Positions 8,645 to 18,110 of a stretch of DNA of 64,000 bases are shown in pieces (within the stretch, counting starts at the first letter, position 1; the number at the start of each line of letters is the position of its first letter). The DNA is taken from positions 310,001-374,000 of the forward strand of contig JAEYDD010000072.1 in assembly GCA_023404095.1 (NCBI GenBank), read 5' to 3'. The notes under the pieces are model-generated. The model saw nothing but the letters and a program-made list of their open reading frames with translations, was not told the origin of the DNA and made no database searches. The stretch is from Pseudomonadota bacterium (lineage in GTDB: Bacteria > Pseudomonadota > Alphaproteobacteria > Rhizobiales > Rhizobiaceae). Made by a program: the position numbers and the translations under genes.

Positions 8645-10456
8645 CTAGGCCGCACGCATCTGCGCGGCTTCCTCCTGCGCCGCAAGGCGGAATTTCTGCA
8701 GCAGCGCCCGCAATTGCGCGCTTTCCTGCGTCAGCGTCTGGCCGGCCGCGCTGGTCTCTTCCACCATCGCCGCGTTCTGCTGGGTCATCTGGTCCATCTG
8801 GTTGACCGCCGTATTGACCTCGGCAAGACCGACGGACTGCTCGCGGGCCGCCGTCGCGATCAGCTTGACCTGATCGTTGACCTGGTTGACGAGTTGCTCG
8901 ATCTCCGCCAGCGCCTCGCCGGTCGAGCGCACCAGCGCCACGCCGTTTTCGACTTCCGTCGCCGAGTTTCCGATCAACCCCTTGATCTCCTTGGCGGCCT
9001 TTGCGGAGCGCTGGGCCAGTTCGCGAACTTCCTGCGCCACGACCGCAAACCCCCTGCCCGCCTCGCCCGCGCGCGCCGCCTCCACGCCCGCATTCAGTGC
9101 CAGCAGGTTCGTCTGGAATGCGATCTCGTCAATCACGCCGATGATCTGGCCAATGCGGCTGGAGGCGTCCTCGATCCGGCCCATGGCCGCCACCGCGTCG
9201 CGGACGATAGCGCCGGACCGGCCGGCACTGTCGCGCGTCTGTGCGACCATGTGGCTCGCCTCGGAGGCACGATCGGACGCGTTGCGAACGGCGACCGTGA
9301 TCTCGTCCAGCGCAGCTGCCGTCTCCTCGAGGGAAGCGGCCTGCTGCTCGGTGCGGTGGGAGAGATTGTCGGCCGCAGCGGCAATACCGCCCGCATTGCC
9401 GTGCACCACGTCGGTCGAGTGGGCGATGGCGGCAATCACGCCGTTGAGCGCCTGCGCCGCCTGATTGAAGTCGTCGCGCAACTTGGCATATTCCGGCGCC
9501 ATCGCGCCGATGCGGACGGAGAGATCGCCGCGCGCCAGCTTTTCCAGCGCTGTGCCGAGTATCGCCATCGCGTCGGCCTGGGACTGGCTGAGCGCACGCT
9601 GACGGTGTTCGCCCTCGCTGCGCTCGGCGTCGATCCGGCGCTGCTGCTCGCCTTCGCGACGGCGCAGTTCGGCCCGCTCCTCAACCTTGTCGCGGAGGAC
9701 CGAGACCACCTTAGCCATGTCGCCGATTTCGTCGCCACGCCCCGTTTCCGGGACCTCGCCCGAAACATCCTCGCGTCCGATCGCTTCCATCGATGCCTTC
9801 AGGCGGTCGATCGGCAGCACGACGCTGCGAACAATCGCATAGGCGAGCAGCACGATCGCACCCGCGCCCAGCCCGAGGAGGCCCGCCATGAAGAGCGTGT
9901 TGCTGCGGAACATGGCGGCGAGATCGTCGGAATAGACGCCGGTGCCGACCACCCAGCCCCAGGGCGCAAACCCGGCCACATGCGAGTACTTCAGCACCGG
10001 CTCGTCGGCACCGGGCTTCGGCCAATAGTAATCGACGAAACCCTCACCCTTGGTCTTGGCCACCTGGGCGAATTCCTTGAAGATGAACTTGCCGTCGGGA
10101 TCCTTCATGCCGGACTGGTCGGTGTTGTCCATTTCCGGCTTGATCGGATGCATCAGGACGCGGGCATCGAGGTCGTTGATCCAGAAATAGCCGCTGCCCT
10201 CGTAGCGCAGCGCCCGAACAGCGTCCTTGGCGCGCGCCTGCGCTTCATCACGGCTCAGCACCCCGGCCGTCTCCTGCCCGTGATAGAACTCGAACAGCTT
10301 GACCAGGCTCTCGTCCATCGCCCGCAATTTCGCCTTGCGCTCCACCACCATCAGGTCCTGGTAGTGAAACAGCGTATAGATGGATACGGCGGAAAACACG
10401 GCCAAGGCCACGCCGACCAGCAGATAGAGCCTGGCAGAAATCTTCAACTTGCTCAC
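8645..10456 (-). CDS. Methyl-accepting chemotaxis protein with periplasmic single-Cache domain
   Basis: 603-aa transmembrane chemoreceptor. Order: TM1 (about residues 9-30), a periplasmic domain of about 150 residues with the sCache_2 pattern (GYFWINDLDARVLMHP, then VDYYWPKPG and GWVVGTGVY), TM2 near residue 185-210, a HAMP linker (RSVVLPIDRL onwards) and the signalling coiled coil. The tip motif is FQTNLLALNAGVEAARAGE. sCache_2 receptors often sense small carboxylates, but no ligand can be named here. The C-terminus (EEAAQMRAA) has no clear CheR pentapeptide. It is monocistronic. Confidence 0.95.
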   Translation of the reverse strand: MSKLKISARLYLLVGVALAVFSAVSIYTLFHYQDLMVVERKAKLRAMDESLVKLFEFYHGQETAGVLSRDEAQARAKDAVRALRYEGSGYFWINDLDARVLMHPIKPEMDNTDQSGMKDPDGKFIFKEFAQVAKTKGEGFVDYYWPKPGADEPVLKYSHVAGFAPWGWVVGTGVYSDDLAAMFRSNTLFMAGLLGLGAGAIVLLAYAIVRSVVLPIDRLKASMEAIGREDVSGEVPETGRGDEIGDMAKVVSVLRDKVEERAELRRREGEQQRRIDAERSEGEHRQRALSQSQADAMAILGTALEKLARGDLSVRIGAMAPEYAKLRDDFNQAAQALNGVIAAIAHSTDVVHGNAGGIAAAADNLSHRTEQQAASLEETAAALDEITVAVRNASDRASEASHMVAQTRDSAGRSGAIVRDAVAAMGRIEDASSRIGQIIGVIDEIAFQTNLLALNAGVEAARAGEAGRGFAVVAQEVRELAQRSAKAAKEIKGLIGNSATEVENGVALVRSTGEALAEIEQLVNQVNDQVKLIATAAREQSVGLAEVNTAVNQMDQMTQQNAAMVEETSAAGQTLTQESAQLRALLQKFRLAAQEEAAQMRAA

Positions 10457-10676
10457 GAAATGCCCCCTTAAAGTCCGGTCGCCAATTCCTCCCGGTTACC
10501 ACGGATATTTCGCGGGATAGGTTAAATTCGACTAAATTATCACATATCAAATCATGGGCCTGGAAGCAGGTTTCGCGGCATTTTCCGCTTGCGAGGCACC
10601 GGGCGCACCATCGCCGCCTTTCTCACCGCGCGAGACTGGGCTAAACGCATGGGTGCCATACACGGAGCACTGATTC

Positions 10677-11063
10677 ATGACCGACCCCGCCTCTCCACTC
10701 GGCCAGTTGACGCTCAGGACGCTTGCCATGCCCGGCGACGCCAATGCGGCCGGCGACATTTTCGGCGGCTGGGTCATGTCGCAGATGGACCTTGCTGCCG
10801 GTATCCGCGCCGCCGAGCGCGCCCGCGGCCGCGTCGTCACCCGCGCCGTTCGCGAAATGGCGTTCGAGCTGCCTGTGAAGATCGGCGATACGATCAACGT
10901 CTACACCGAGGTCACCCAGGTCGGGCGCACGTCGATCACGCTCCTGGTCGAAGCCTGGGCCCACCGTTATCTCATCGGCCGGCTCGACAAGGTTACAGGC
11001 GCCACCTTCGTCATGGTGGCGCTCGACCACGAAGGCCGTCCGGCCGTCGTTCCTGCAGAATAA
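10677..11063 (+). CDS. Acyl-CoA thioesterase, YciA-like hotdog family
   Basis: 128-aa single hotdog-fold enzyme that hydrolyses acyl-CoA thioesters. The family pattern is complete: RTLAMPGDANAAGDIFGGW, then MSQMDLAAG holding the catalytic Asp, and later KIGDTINVYTEV and GRTSITLLVEAW. The ATG at 10677 begins the usual short N-terminus before the first strand. It is flanked by the divergent MCP gene and a small possible ORF. Such enzymes are cytosolic hexamers (trimers of dimers) of broad chain-length specificity. Confidence 0.93.
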   Translation: MTDPASPLGQLTLRTLAMPGDANAAGDIFGGWVMSQMDLAAGIRAAERARGRVVTRAVREMAFELPVKIGDTINVYTEVTQVGRTSITLLVEAWAHRYLIGRLDKVTGATFVMVALDHEGRPAVVPAE

Positions 11064-11210
11064 GACGCGCTGCACGCTTGTGGCGGCGCGAAGGGTGGAT
11101 TTCGCCGCACACGTCTGACAATCTGCCGCAAAGGTTGCAATGAACACGCGGCCTTCGGCTAAGAGTATCCGCTGCGCAACGGCACCTATATCCTGCTGTG
11201 CGCTATTACC

Positions 11211-11309
11211 ATGATCACGTCGAACCGGACGTTCCACGCAGCTTTCGTCTCCGCCGGCCTGATCTACCAGATCAGCTGGATCTTAGGCGCCTTCGACGTC
11301 GTCAATTGA
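11211..11309 (+). CDS. Possible 32-residue membrane peptide
   Basis: An ATG at 11211 opens 32 codons with a hydrophobic stretch (AAFVSAGLIYQISWILGAF), ending exactly one base before the convergent DUF1501 gene. The same frame is open back to about 11163 and gives a further hydrophobic run (TYILLCAIT), so the true start could be a non-ATG codon upstream. No good ribosome binding site is seen. It may be a small membrane protein or a remnant. Not recognised. Confidence 0.25.
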   Translation: MITSNRTFHAAFVSAGLIYQISWILGAFDVVN

Positions 11310-12479
11310 TCAGCCGCGCAGGTAGCTCGCGCCGGTTTCCAGGGTCATCCCCGGAAACACGTTGCTGCCCAGCGCCTCGGCGGAAATACCGAACTGCTGA
11401 TAGAGCATTGCGGCAGCGAGCTGCCGCAAGTCAGTGGTCGGCTGCAGGTCCCGCCCGTCGAGAAGGCTCGCTTCGGAGAGCGTTGGCCAGGTGCCGTGTA
11501 TCCTGCCACCGGCAACCGCACCGCCTGCAATGATGGCCACGCCACCGGTGCCATGATCGGTGCCTGCAGAACCATTCTCCTGCACCGTCCGACCGAACTC
11601 CGTGATCGCAAGGATCGCGGTCCGGCGCCAGACCTCCGGCCGCAGGTTGGCCTTCAGCGTCAGGATCGCCGTGCAAAGCTCGGCGACCGGTTTTTTGAAG
11701 GTGCGATCCTGACCGACATGGGTGTCCCAGCCGGAGATCGAGAAGCTGGCAATGCGGTGCTCGCCCGAAAGCATCCCGGCGGCGAGCCTTGCCACCGACT
11801 CGACTCCGCTGTTGCGCTTTTCGCCCGCATGGATGCCGTCGGAGAACATGTCCGTTTCGACAGCCTCCTCCATCGCGGCGGCGAAGACCGGATCACTGCG
11901 GTAGAGACGCGTGAAAAAGCTGCGCTCGTCCTCGGCAAGCTCCAGGTTCGCCCGCGTCGACCAGACGTCGACCGGGTTCGGCCCCGCAAGAATCAGTTCG
12001 GACGTCGTGTTGACGTCGATCGCCTTTCGCGCGCTGCTGCGCGGTATGCCGGCGATCGCCCGGTTCAGCCATCCCGTCCGCTCGTCCTGAACCGCGGCGC
12101 CGCCGTTCTCCAGAATGTCCTGCCCGTCGAAATGGCTGCGGCCGGAGCGGTAGGGCGTCGAAATGGCGTTAACGAAACCGAGCTCGCCCGCCCGCCACAA
12201 CGGCAGCAAGGCCTCGGCCGCCGGGTGCAGGCCGAAATAGCCGTCGAGATCGCGCAGGCCCTGCTCTGGCGACAGCGACAGCTTCGGGCGCAGCAGCCGC
12301 AGGGCGGGATCGCCATAGGGCTGCACGAGCGCCAGTCCATCCATCGCGCCGCGCAGGACAATGGTGACCAGCCGGTTGTCTCCGGGCACGGCCGCGAAGG
12401 TAACGGGGGTCGCGATCGGCGCGGCCGCAATGCAGCAAGCGGCGGTGAGGAATGTGCGGCGGCTGAGGTCTGTCGTCAT
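11310..12479 (-). CDS. DUF1501 domain-containing protein, Tat-exported
   Basis: 389-aa protein of the DUF1501 family (alkaline-phosphatase-like fold). The N-terminus is a twin-arginine signal (LSRRTFLTAACC followed by an Ala-rich hydrophobic stretch). Family features include LRGAMDGLALVQPYGDP near the start of the mature part, and later FGRTVQENGSAGTDHGTGG. The HGTGG segment recalls metal-binding histidines of the alkaline phosphatase superfamily. It follows the DUF1800 gene by 12 bp and is surely co-transcribed; the two families are paired in many bacteria. The biochemical role of the pair is not established. Confidence 0.92.
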   Translation of the reverse strand: MTTDLSRRTFLTAACCIAAAPIATPVTFAAVPGDNRLVTIVLRGAMDGLALVQPYGDPALRLLRPKLSLSPEQGLRDLDGYFGLHPAAEALLPLWRAGELGFVNAISTPYRSGRSHFDGQDILENGGAAVQDERTGWLNRAIAGIPRSSARKAIDVNTTSELILAGPNPVDVWSTRANLELAEDERSFFTRLYRSDPVFAAAMEEAVETDMFSDGIHAGEKRNSGVESVARLAAGMLSGEHRIASFSISGWDTHVGQDRTFKKPVAELCTAILTLKANLRPEVWRRTAILAITEFGRTVQENGSAGTDHGTGGVAIIAGGAVAGGRIHGTWPTLSEASLLDGRDLQPTTDLRQLAAAMLYQQFGISAEALGSNVFPGMTLETGASYLRG

Positions 12480-12491
12480 CGCGTCGTCTCC

Positions 12492-14090
12492 TCAGCGCCT
12501 GTTGAATTCCGGCGCGGCCAGCACCATCGCCAAACCGATCTCGCGGCTCGGGGCGCGCGCAACCGCCTGAATGGTGTCGTCCCGGGCCAGATCGCCAAGT
12601 GTCGCCTGCAGCAGCCTGCGCGGATCCTGGCCTTCGCCGTACCGTGCCGCCAGCGCACGCGACCAGGCGATCCGCTCGGTCAACTGGCTGGCGGTGATCC
12701 AGCTCGCGAGCTCCTCGTCCCATCCGGCGGGGCTGGCCGGCTTCCACATCGGTTGGCCGAGCCTGTTCAGCGCGCCCACGGAATATGGATTGGCGCGGAA
12801 GGGGTTGCGCCCGTCGGCCGTCGGGGCGGCCACAAGCCCCGCCCCGCCTTCCTCGCGCATTGCCGCCGGTGCGTTTTTTTCGACAACGACACCGGAAACT
12901 CCCGTCATGTCCATGTCGTTGCCAGCCACCGGCTGCGCCATGGCCGGCCGGGCCGGCTCAGCCATCGTTCCTGCCTCCACTCTAGCCGCAGCCATCGGCT
13001 GCACGTCTGCCACCCGCACCGGTGCCAGCGCTTCGCCCGGCACGTTCAGCGCGCGAAGCCCGGCGACGACGAAATCATAGGGCTGCCGCGCCTTCTGCCC
13101 TTCCTGCTCCCAGCTGCGCGGATGCTCCAGCATGGCGCGGTAGACGTCCGGCAGGTTGCCATCGCTTTTGGACCAAGCCGCCACCATGGCCTCGACGACC
13201 TCCGTGGGCGGATCGTCCGCGATGAAATGGACGACGAGCTTGCGGCAGATGTGGCGCCGCGTCGCCTCTTTGCCTGCCAGATCCGACAACAGGGCCCGCA
13301 CGTCTTCCAGGCGCCGCACCGGACCGCCATAGTCTGTGCCCAGAACGCGGTGGATACCGGGTTCGGCCCGGTCCGCGCGATAGCCCATCCTGAACTTCCA
13401 GCTTTCGCTGTCCAAGCCGGTCAGGACATAAGCGGCGGCACGGACGTCGTCCTGGGTATAGCCGCTGCCGGCGCCCATCGTGTGCAGCTCGATCAGCTCG
13501 CGCCCGAGGTTTTCGTTCAGCCCGAGCCCCTTCTTGAGGCCGTAGGCGGAGCCGGGACCGACCGACTTGGTCTGGTCGAGATAGATCAGCATTGCCGGAT
13601 GCAGCGTCGCAGCGGTCAGCAGTTGCACGAACGAGCCGGCGAGGTTGGGACGCAAGGCCTCCGCCTCGTAGAGCCCTACCAGCACCCGCATGACGCTGGA
13701 CTTGCCGGCACTGATGGCGAAATGGCCGCACCAGAACGAGGCCAGCCGCTCGAAGAAGCCGTTCGGCGATTCGACCGCGTGACGGATCTTGAGATGCTGG
13801 TCGCGCAAGGACGCCGCCGTCAGCCCGATCTCGTAGGGGTTGACCGTACGGTCGCCGACCATGCGGACGGTGCCGTTCTTCTTGGCGTCCTGGTTGGCGC
13901 GAAACAGGGTCCGGAACTGCGCGAAGCTCGTCCGCCGTCCATCGATCCCGTCATGGGGGAACGGACAGGTCTCCGCGACGCCGCGCTGCAGCTGCGCCAT
14001 CAGCGCATCGACATCTTCCGGCGGCGGTTCGCCCGGTCTCGGGCCGAGGCCGAAGCGATGCGCCGCGATCATGCCGAAGGACGGGACCAT
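12492..14090 (-). CDS. DUF1800 domain-containing protein
   Basis: 532-aa DUF1800 protein, first gene of a two-gene operon with DUF1501. The N-terminal part carries AAHRFGLGPRPGEPP, and the middle carries LASFWCGHFAISAG, NLGRELIELHTMGAG and YTQDDVRAAAYVLTG, all typical of the family. An Ala/Pro/Met-rich linker (about residues 345-430) separates the main domain from the conserved C-terminal part (RIAWSRALAARYG). No clear signal peptide is seen. Function is unknown; the partner is periplasmic, so this protein may act at the envelope too. Confidence 0.92.
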   Translation of the reverse strand: MVPSFGMIAAHRFGLGPRPGEPPPEDVDALMAQLQRGVAETCPFPHDGIDGRRTSFAQFRTLFRANQDAKKNGTVRMVGDRTVNPYEIGLTAASLRDQHLKIRHAVESPNGFFERLASFWCGHFAISAGKSSVMRVLVGLYEAEALRPNLAGSFVQLLTAATLHPAMLIYLDQTKSVGPGSAYGLKKGLGLNENLGRELIELHTMGAGSGYTQDDVRAAAYVLTGLDSESWKFRMGYRADRAEPGIHRVLGTDYGGPVRRLEDVRALLSDLAGKEATRRHICRKLVVHFIADDPPTEVVEAMVAAWSKSDGNLPDVYRAMLEHPRSWEQEGQKARQPYDFVVAGLRALNVPGEALAPVRVADVQPMAAARVEAGTMAEPARPAMAQPVAGNDMDMTGVSGVVVEKNAPAAMREEGGAGLVAAPTADGRNPFRANPYSVGALNRLGQPMWKPASPAGWDEELASWITASQLTERIAWSRALAARYGEGQDPRRLLQATLGDLARDDTIQAVARAPSREIGLAMVLAAPEFNRR

Positions 14091-14161
14091 GGACTTGTTC
14101 CTGTGTGGGGACCATCGCTAGCGCGCAAATGCGACTTCTTTCGCGGCGGAAACCGCGTTCA

Positions 14162-14515
14162 CTAACCTTTGAAGACGAAGGCGGCGCCGGCGGCGATCAG
14201 GGCGAAGCCGACGAGGTGGTTCCAGGTCAGGCTCTCCTTGAGGAAGAACACCGAAAAGCCGGCGAAGATGACCAGCGTGATGACCTCCTGGATCGTCTTG
14301 AGCTGCGCGGCGGAGTAGACCTCATGGCCCATGCGGTTGGCGGGCACCGCCAGGCAGTACTCGAAGAAGGCAATCGCCCAGCTCGCCAGAATGACGAGAT
14401 AGAGCGGTGCCGCCTTGACCTTCAGATGCCCGTACCAGGCGAAGGTCATGAAGACGTTGGACAGGCAGAGCAGCACGATCGGCCACACGGCCGCGGGATT
14501 GAGAGCGAAAGGCAT
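14162..14515 (-). CDS. DMT family protein (DUF486), small membrane protein
   Basis: 117-aa protein with four predicted transmembrane helices, starting MPFALNPAAVWPIVLLCLSN. The motif FMTFAWYGHLK and the C-terminal NHLVGFALIAAGAAFVF are typical of DUF486 in the drug/metabolite transporter clan. The start at 14515 gives the family length. An upstream in-frame ATG at 14554 would add 13 polar residues. No strong ribosome binding site favours either. It is divergent from uvrB. Transport function is only inferred from fold class. Confidence 0.88.
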   Translation of the reverse strand: MPFALNPAAVWPIVLLCLSNVFMTFAWYGHLKVKAAPLYLVILASWAIAFFEYCLAVPANRMGHEVYSAAQLKTIQEVITLVIFAGFSVFFLKESLTWNHLVGFALIAAGAAFVFKG

Positions 14516-14718
14516 GGGCGGGGTCCGGTTCCTGTGAGGATTTCGCAACGTCATAGACGATTCTCGCGTAGCCTGCGAAAGGCATTCGCGACGCCGAAGC
14601 GGAACGCCAAAACCATGGCGGCATGATGGCCCGCGCCTGGGGACGCCGCGCGCGATCCGTTTCCCTTTTGTACTCGTGCCCCCTTCCCTTTCCCGGTGAC
14701 TCTCTCCATATTCCGCCC

Positions 14719-17700
14719 ATGGCCAGATCACCGAAGAAATCGTCCCCCTCGAAACCCGGCTTCGAGGAAGCTCCCCAGTCAGAATTCGAAGGCGCGCCGA
14801 TCTCCGGCAGCGTCTCCGACTGGGTGAAGCAGCTGGAAGCGGATGCGGAGTCCTCCGCGCTGGAAAGCCAGCGCGACATCGCCTCGAAGGCCGGCAAGCA
14901 CCGCAAGAAGGTGGAGAACGCCGCCCGCCAGCACGCCGAGAAGGTAGCGCTGGAAAAATCCGCCGGCAGCGCGAAGGGCCGTACGGCCGTCACCGCCCAG
15001 AAAACCTCCCGCGGCGTCTCGATCGGCGCCTCCTCCGATCCGAAGACCCGCGCGGCCGCCGGGCTCAATCCGGTCGCCGGTCTCGACGTCAACCTCGAGG
15101 AGGCCTCCTCGCTCAACGCCGGTGCGGCCGTCACCGCCACCGTCGAGGCGCTGGCGAAGCTGATCGAGAGCGGCAACCCGCTGCACAAGAACGGCGAGAT
15201 CTGGACGCCGCACCGCCCGCACCGTCCGGAAAAGTCCGAGGGCGGCATCGAGATCCGCATGGTCTCCGAATATGAGCCCGCCGGCGACCAGCCGACCGCC
15301 ATCAAGGATCTCGTCGAGGGCCTGAACAGCGGCGAACGCTCGCAGGTCCTGCTCGGCGTCACCGGCTCGGGCAAGACCTTCACCATGGCCAAGGTGATCG
15401 AGGCGACGCAGCGCCCGGCGCTGATCCTCGCGCCGAACAAGACGCTCGCCGCCCAGCTCTACTCCGAATTCAAGAACTTCTTCCCGGACAACGCGGTCGA
15501 GTACTTCGTCTCCTACTACGACTACTACCAGCCCGAGGCCTATGTGCCGCGCTCGGACACCTACATCGAGAAGGATTCCTCGATCAACGAGCAGATCGAC
15601 CGGATGCGCCACGCCGCCACCCGCGCCATCCTCGAGCGCGACGACTGCATCATCGTCGCCTCGGTCTCCTGCATCTACGGTATCGGCTCGGTCGAGACCT
15701 ATACCGCCATGACCTTCCAGATGACCGTCGGCGACCGCCTCGACCAGCGCCAGCTGCTCGCCGACCTCGTCGCCCAGCAGTACAAGCGCCAGGACATCAA
15801 TTTCGTCCGCGGCAGTTTCCGTGTCCGGGGAGACACCATCGAGATCTTCCCCGCCCACCTCGAGGATGCCGCCTGGCGCATCTCCATGTTCGGCGACGAG
15901 ATCGACGCGATCACCGAGTTCGACCCGCTGACCGGCGCCAAGACCGGCGACCTGAAGAGCGTGAAGATCTACGCCAACTCGCACTACGTCACCCCGCGCC
16001 CGACGCTCAACGCAGCGATCAAGTCGATCAAGGACGAGCTGCAGCAGCGCCTGGCGGAGCTGGAGAAGGCCGGCCGCCTGCTGGAGGCGCAGCGGCTGGA
16101 ACAGCGCACCCGCTACGACCTGGAGATGCTCGAGGCCACCGGCTCCTGTGCCGGCATCGAGAACTATTCGCGCTACCTCACCGGCCGCAAGCCGGGCGAG
16201 CCGCCGCCGACGATGTTCGAATACATCCCCGACAACGCGCTGGTGTTCATCGACGAGAGCCACGTCACCATCCCGCAGATCGGCGGCATGTACCGCGGCG
16301 ACTTCCGCCGCAAGGCGACGCTGGCCGAATACGGCTTCCGCCTGCCCTCGTGCATGGACAACCGCCCGCTTCGCTTCGAGGAATGGGACGCCATGCGCCC
16401 CGACACGATCGCCGTCTCCGCGACCCCCGGCAACTGGGAGATGGAGCAGGCCGGCGGCGTCTTCGCCGAGCAGGTGATCCGGCCGACCGGGCTGATCGAC
16501 CCGCCGGTGGAGATCCGCTCCGCCAAGACGCAGGTCGACGACGTGCTCGGCGAGATCCGCGACACCGCGCAGCGCGGCTACCGCACCCTCGTCACCGTGC
16601 TGACCAAGCGCATGGCCGAGGACCTGACCGAATACCTGCACGAGCAGGGAGTTCGTGTCCGGTACATGCACTCCGACATCGACACGCTGGAGCGCATCGA
16701 GATCATCCGCGACCTGCGGCTCGGCGCCTTCGACGTGCTGGTCGGCATCAACCTCTTGCGCGAGGGCCTCGACATTCCCGAATGCGGCTTCGTCGCCATC
16801 CTCGACGCCGACAAGGAAGGTTTCCTGCGCTCGGAGACCTCGCTGATCCAGACGATCGGCCGCGCGGCGCGAAACGTCGACGGCAAGGTCATCCTCTATG
16901 CCGACCAGATCACCGGCTCGATGCAGCGGGCGATGGACGAGACGGCCCGCCGCCGCGAGAAGCAGATGGCCTACAATGCCGAGCACGGCATCACGCCGGA
17001 ATCGGTCAAGGCAAGGATCTCCGACATCCTCGACTCGGTCTACGAGCGCGACCACGTCCGCGCCGACATTTCCGGCGTCTCCGGCAAGGGTTTTGCCGAT
17101 GGCGGCAACCTCGTCGGCGCCAACCTGCAGACCCATCTCAACGCGCTGGAAAAGCAGATGCGCGACGCCGCGGCCGACCTCGACTTCGAAAAGGCCGCCC
17201 GCATCCGCGACGAGATCAAGCGCCTCAAGGCCGCCGAACTCGCCGTGATGGACGACCCCATGGCGCGGGAGGAGGCAAGGAGCCTGGAAAGAAGCGGCAA
17301 GGCTGGCCGCCCCTCATCCGCCCTGCCGGGCACCACCGCGTCTGACGGGGAGAAGGGACAAGCCGCAGCCTCTCGATCCCCCTCGCCCCGCCAGCCGGCA
17401 GACGGCCGGGTTGAGGGGCAAAGCCTCTTCCAGAAACCCTCGCTCGACGACATGGGTCCGGGGACCGACACCGAAATCCCTTCTCCCCGTTCCCGCGGAG
17501 ACGGAGCCCGAGGGGCGGATGAGGGGCAGTCGCTGTTCCGGAAAAACAGCTTGGACGAAATGACCGTCGGCCGCACCGAAAAGCCGGTCACGGGCGCCCT
17601 GCCGGAAAAGCCCGAAGCGGCAAAGGGCACGAAGAAGCGCTTCTCGCCGCTGCTCGAAGGCCAGCCGGAGCGCGGCGACGCCCCCGCCCCGCGCCCGTCA

Positions 17701-17853
17701 TCCCCCACGCCGTCATCAGGCGCCCCCCGGGGCTCCACCGACGACGCCAAGCCCGTCGTCCGCGGCAAGGTCGGCGTCGGCAGCTACGAGGATCCGGGCG
17801 AGGAGAAGCGGAAGGCCAAAGGCAAGGGCAAGACGGGGCGGCCGGGGCGGTAG
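14719..17853 (+). CDS. uvrB: UvrABC system protein B with long N- and C-terminal extensions
   Basis: UvrB verifies lesions and loads UvrC in nucleotide excision repair. The conserved core starts at about residue 175 with RMVSEYEPAGDQPTAI. It carries Walker A GVTGSGKT (about 213), the DNA-clamping hairpin YYDYYQPEAYVP, DESHVTIPQ (Walker B), helicase motif QTIGRAARN and the UVR motif ending near residue 840. At 1044 aa it is far longer than the E. coli protein (673). The first 175 residues are charged and disordered-looking; the last 200 are low-complexity and contain repeat-derived sequence (see repeats). The ATG at 14719 (MARSPKKSSPSKPG) is preferred over an upstream in-frame ATG at 14623. 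Confidence 0.96.
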   Translation: MARSPKKSSPSKPGFEEAPQSEFEGAPISGSVSDWVKQLEADAESSALESQRDIASKAGKHRKKVENAARQHAEKVALEKSAGSAKGRTAVTAQKTSRGVSIGASSDPKTRAAAGLNPVAGLDVNLEEASSLNAGAAVTATVEALAKLIESGNPLHKNGEIWTPHRPHRPEKSEGGIEIRMVSEYEPAGDQPTAIKDLVEGLNSGERSQVLLGVTGSGKTFTMAKVIEATQRPALILAPNKTLAAQLYSEFKNFFPDNAVEYFVSYYDYYQPEAYVPRSDTYIEKDSSINEQIDRMRHAATRAILERDDCIIVASVSCIYGIGSVETYTAMTFQMTVGDRLDQRQLLADLVAQQYKRQDINFVRGSFRVRGDTIEIFPAHLEDAAWRISMFGDEIDAITEFDPLTGAKTGDLKSVKIYANSHYVTPRPTLNAAIKSIKDELQQRLAELEKAGRLLEAQRLEQRTRYDLEMLEATGSCAGIENYSRYLTGRKPGEPPPTMFEYIPDNALVFIDESHVTIPQIGGMYRGDFRRKATLAEYGFRLPSCMDNRPLRFEEWDAMRPDTIAVSATPGNWEMEQAGGVFAEQVIRPTGLIDPPVEIRSAKTQVDDVLGEIRDTAQRGYRTLVTVLTKRMAEDLTEYLHEQGVRVRYMHSDIDTLERIEIIRDLRLGAFDVLVGINLLREGLDIPECGFVAILDADKEGFLRSETSLIQTIGRAARNVDGKVILYADQITGSMQRAMDETARRREKQMAYNAEHGITPESVKARISDILDSVYERDHVRADISGVSGKGFADGGNLVGANLQTHLNALEKQMRDAAADLDFEKAARIRDEIKRLKAAELAVMDDPMAREEARSLERSGKAGRPSSALPGTTASDGEKGQAAASRSPSPRQPADGRVEGQSLFQKPSLDDMGPGTDTEIPSPRSRGDGARGADEGQSLFRKNSLDEMTVGRTEKPVTGALPEKPEAAKGTKKRFSPLLEGQPERGDAPAPRPSSPTPSSGAPRGSTDDAKPVVRGKVGVGSYEDPGEEKRKAKGKGKTGRPGR
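17302..17430 (+). repeat. Palindromic intergenic-type repeat read in frame inside uvrB (copy 1)
   Basis: The DNA here (cccctcatccgccctgccgg, gacggggagaagggac, ccctcgccccgccagccggc, gttgaggggc) has the look of the short palindromic repeats scattered between genes in rhizobia. It is translated as a Ser/Pro/Gly-rich stretch in the UvrB tail and followed by GQSLFQKPSLDDM. Identity with a named family was judged from memory, not by alignment. Confidence 0.55.
17478..17540 (+). repeat. Second in-frame repeat-like insert in uvrB (copy 2)
   Basis: cccttctccccgttcccgcg and ggggcggatgaggggcag recur with the same style as copy 1, and are again followed by a SLF-K-SLD-M motif (GQSLFRKNSLDEM). The tail thus holds two units of repeat plus motif, suggesting an in-frame duplication or two insertions. 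Confidence 0.45.
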
Positions 17854-17910
17854 CACCCCCGACGGGGGCGGACCGGGGCGACAGATCCTGCGTGCCGCCC
17901 CATTCTCTCC

Positions 17911-18047
17911 CGTCATGCCGGACTCGATCCGGCATCCAGCGCGCGATGTCCATCGCGCAGAAGACTCTTCCATTTGAAGGGTCCTGAGACTTCATTCACG
18001 GCGCAGACGCGCCGTGTCTGGATGCCGGATCCAGTCCGGCATGACGG
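17911..18047. repeat. RIME/MITE-like repeat, copy 1
   Basis: 137-bp element with inverted ends: it opens cgtcatgccggactcgatcc and closes with the near reverse complement (ggatgccggatccagtccgg, then catgacg). The middle shares gcgcgatgtccatcgcgc and cattcacggcgcagacgcgc with the other copies. Lies just after uvrB. Confidence 0.8.
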
Positions 18048-18110
18048 GTGAAACAGACCGCCATGCAACCCCGACTTGCCTTCACGCAAGACCACCCGCA
18101 TCATCGCCGC

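Noticed and set aside
8642..10471. A 609-codon plus-strand open frame opposite the Cache MCP gene
   Set aside because: It is the antisense of a clear chemoreceptor; the translation is Arg/His/Leu-rich with no domain. High GC keeps such frames open.
11496..14165. An 889-codon plus-strand open frame opposite the DUF1501/DUF1800 operon
   Set aside because: It spans two well-supported minus-strand genes and their junction and shows only biased composition.
14779..17136. A 785-codon minus-strand frame within uvrB
   Set aside because: Antisense to the conserved UvrB core; Asp/Leu/Val-rich artefact of codon usage.
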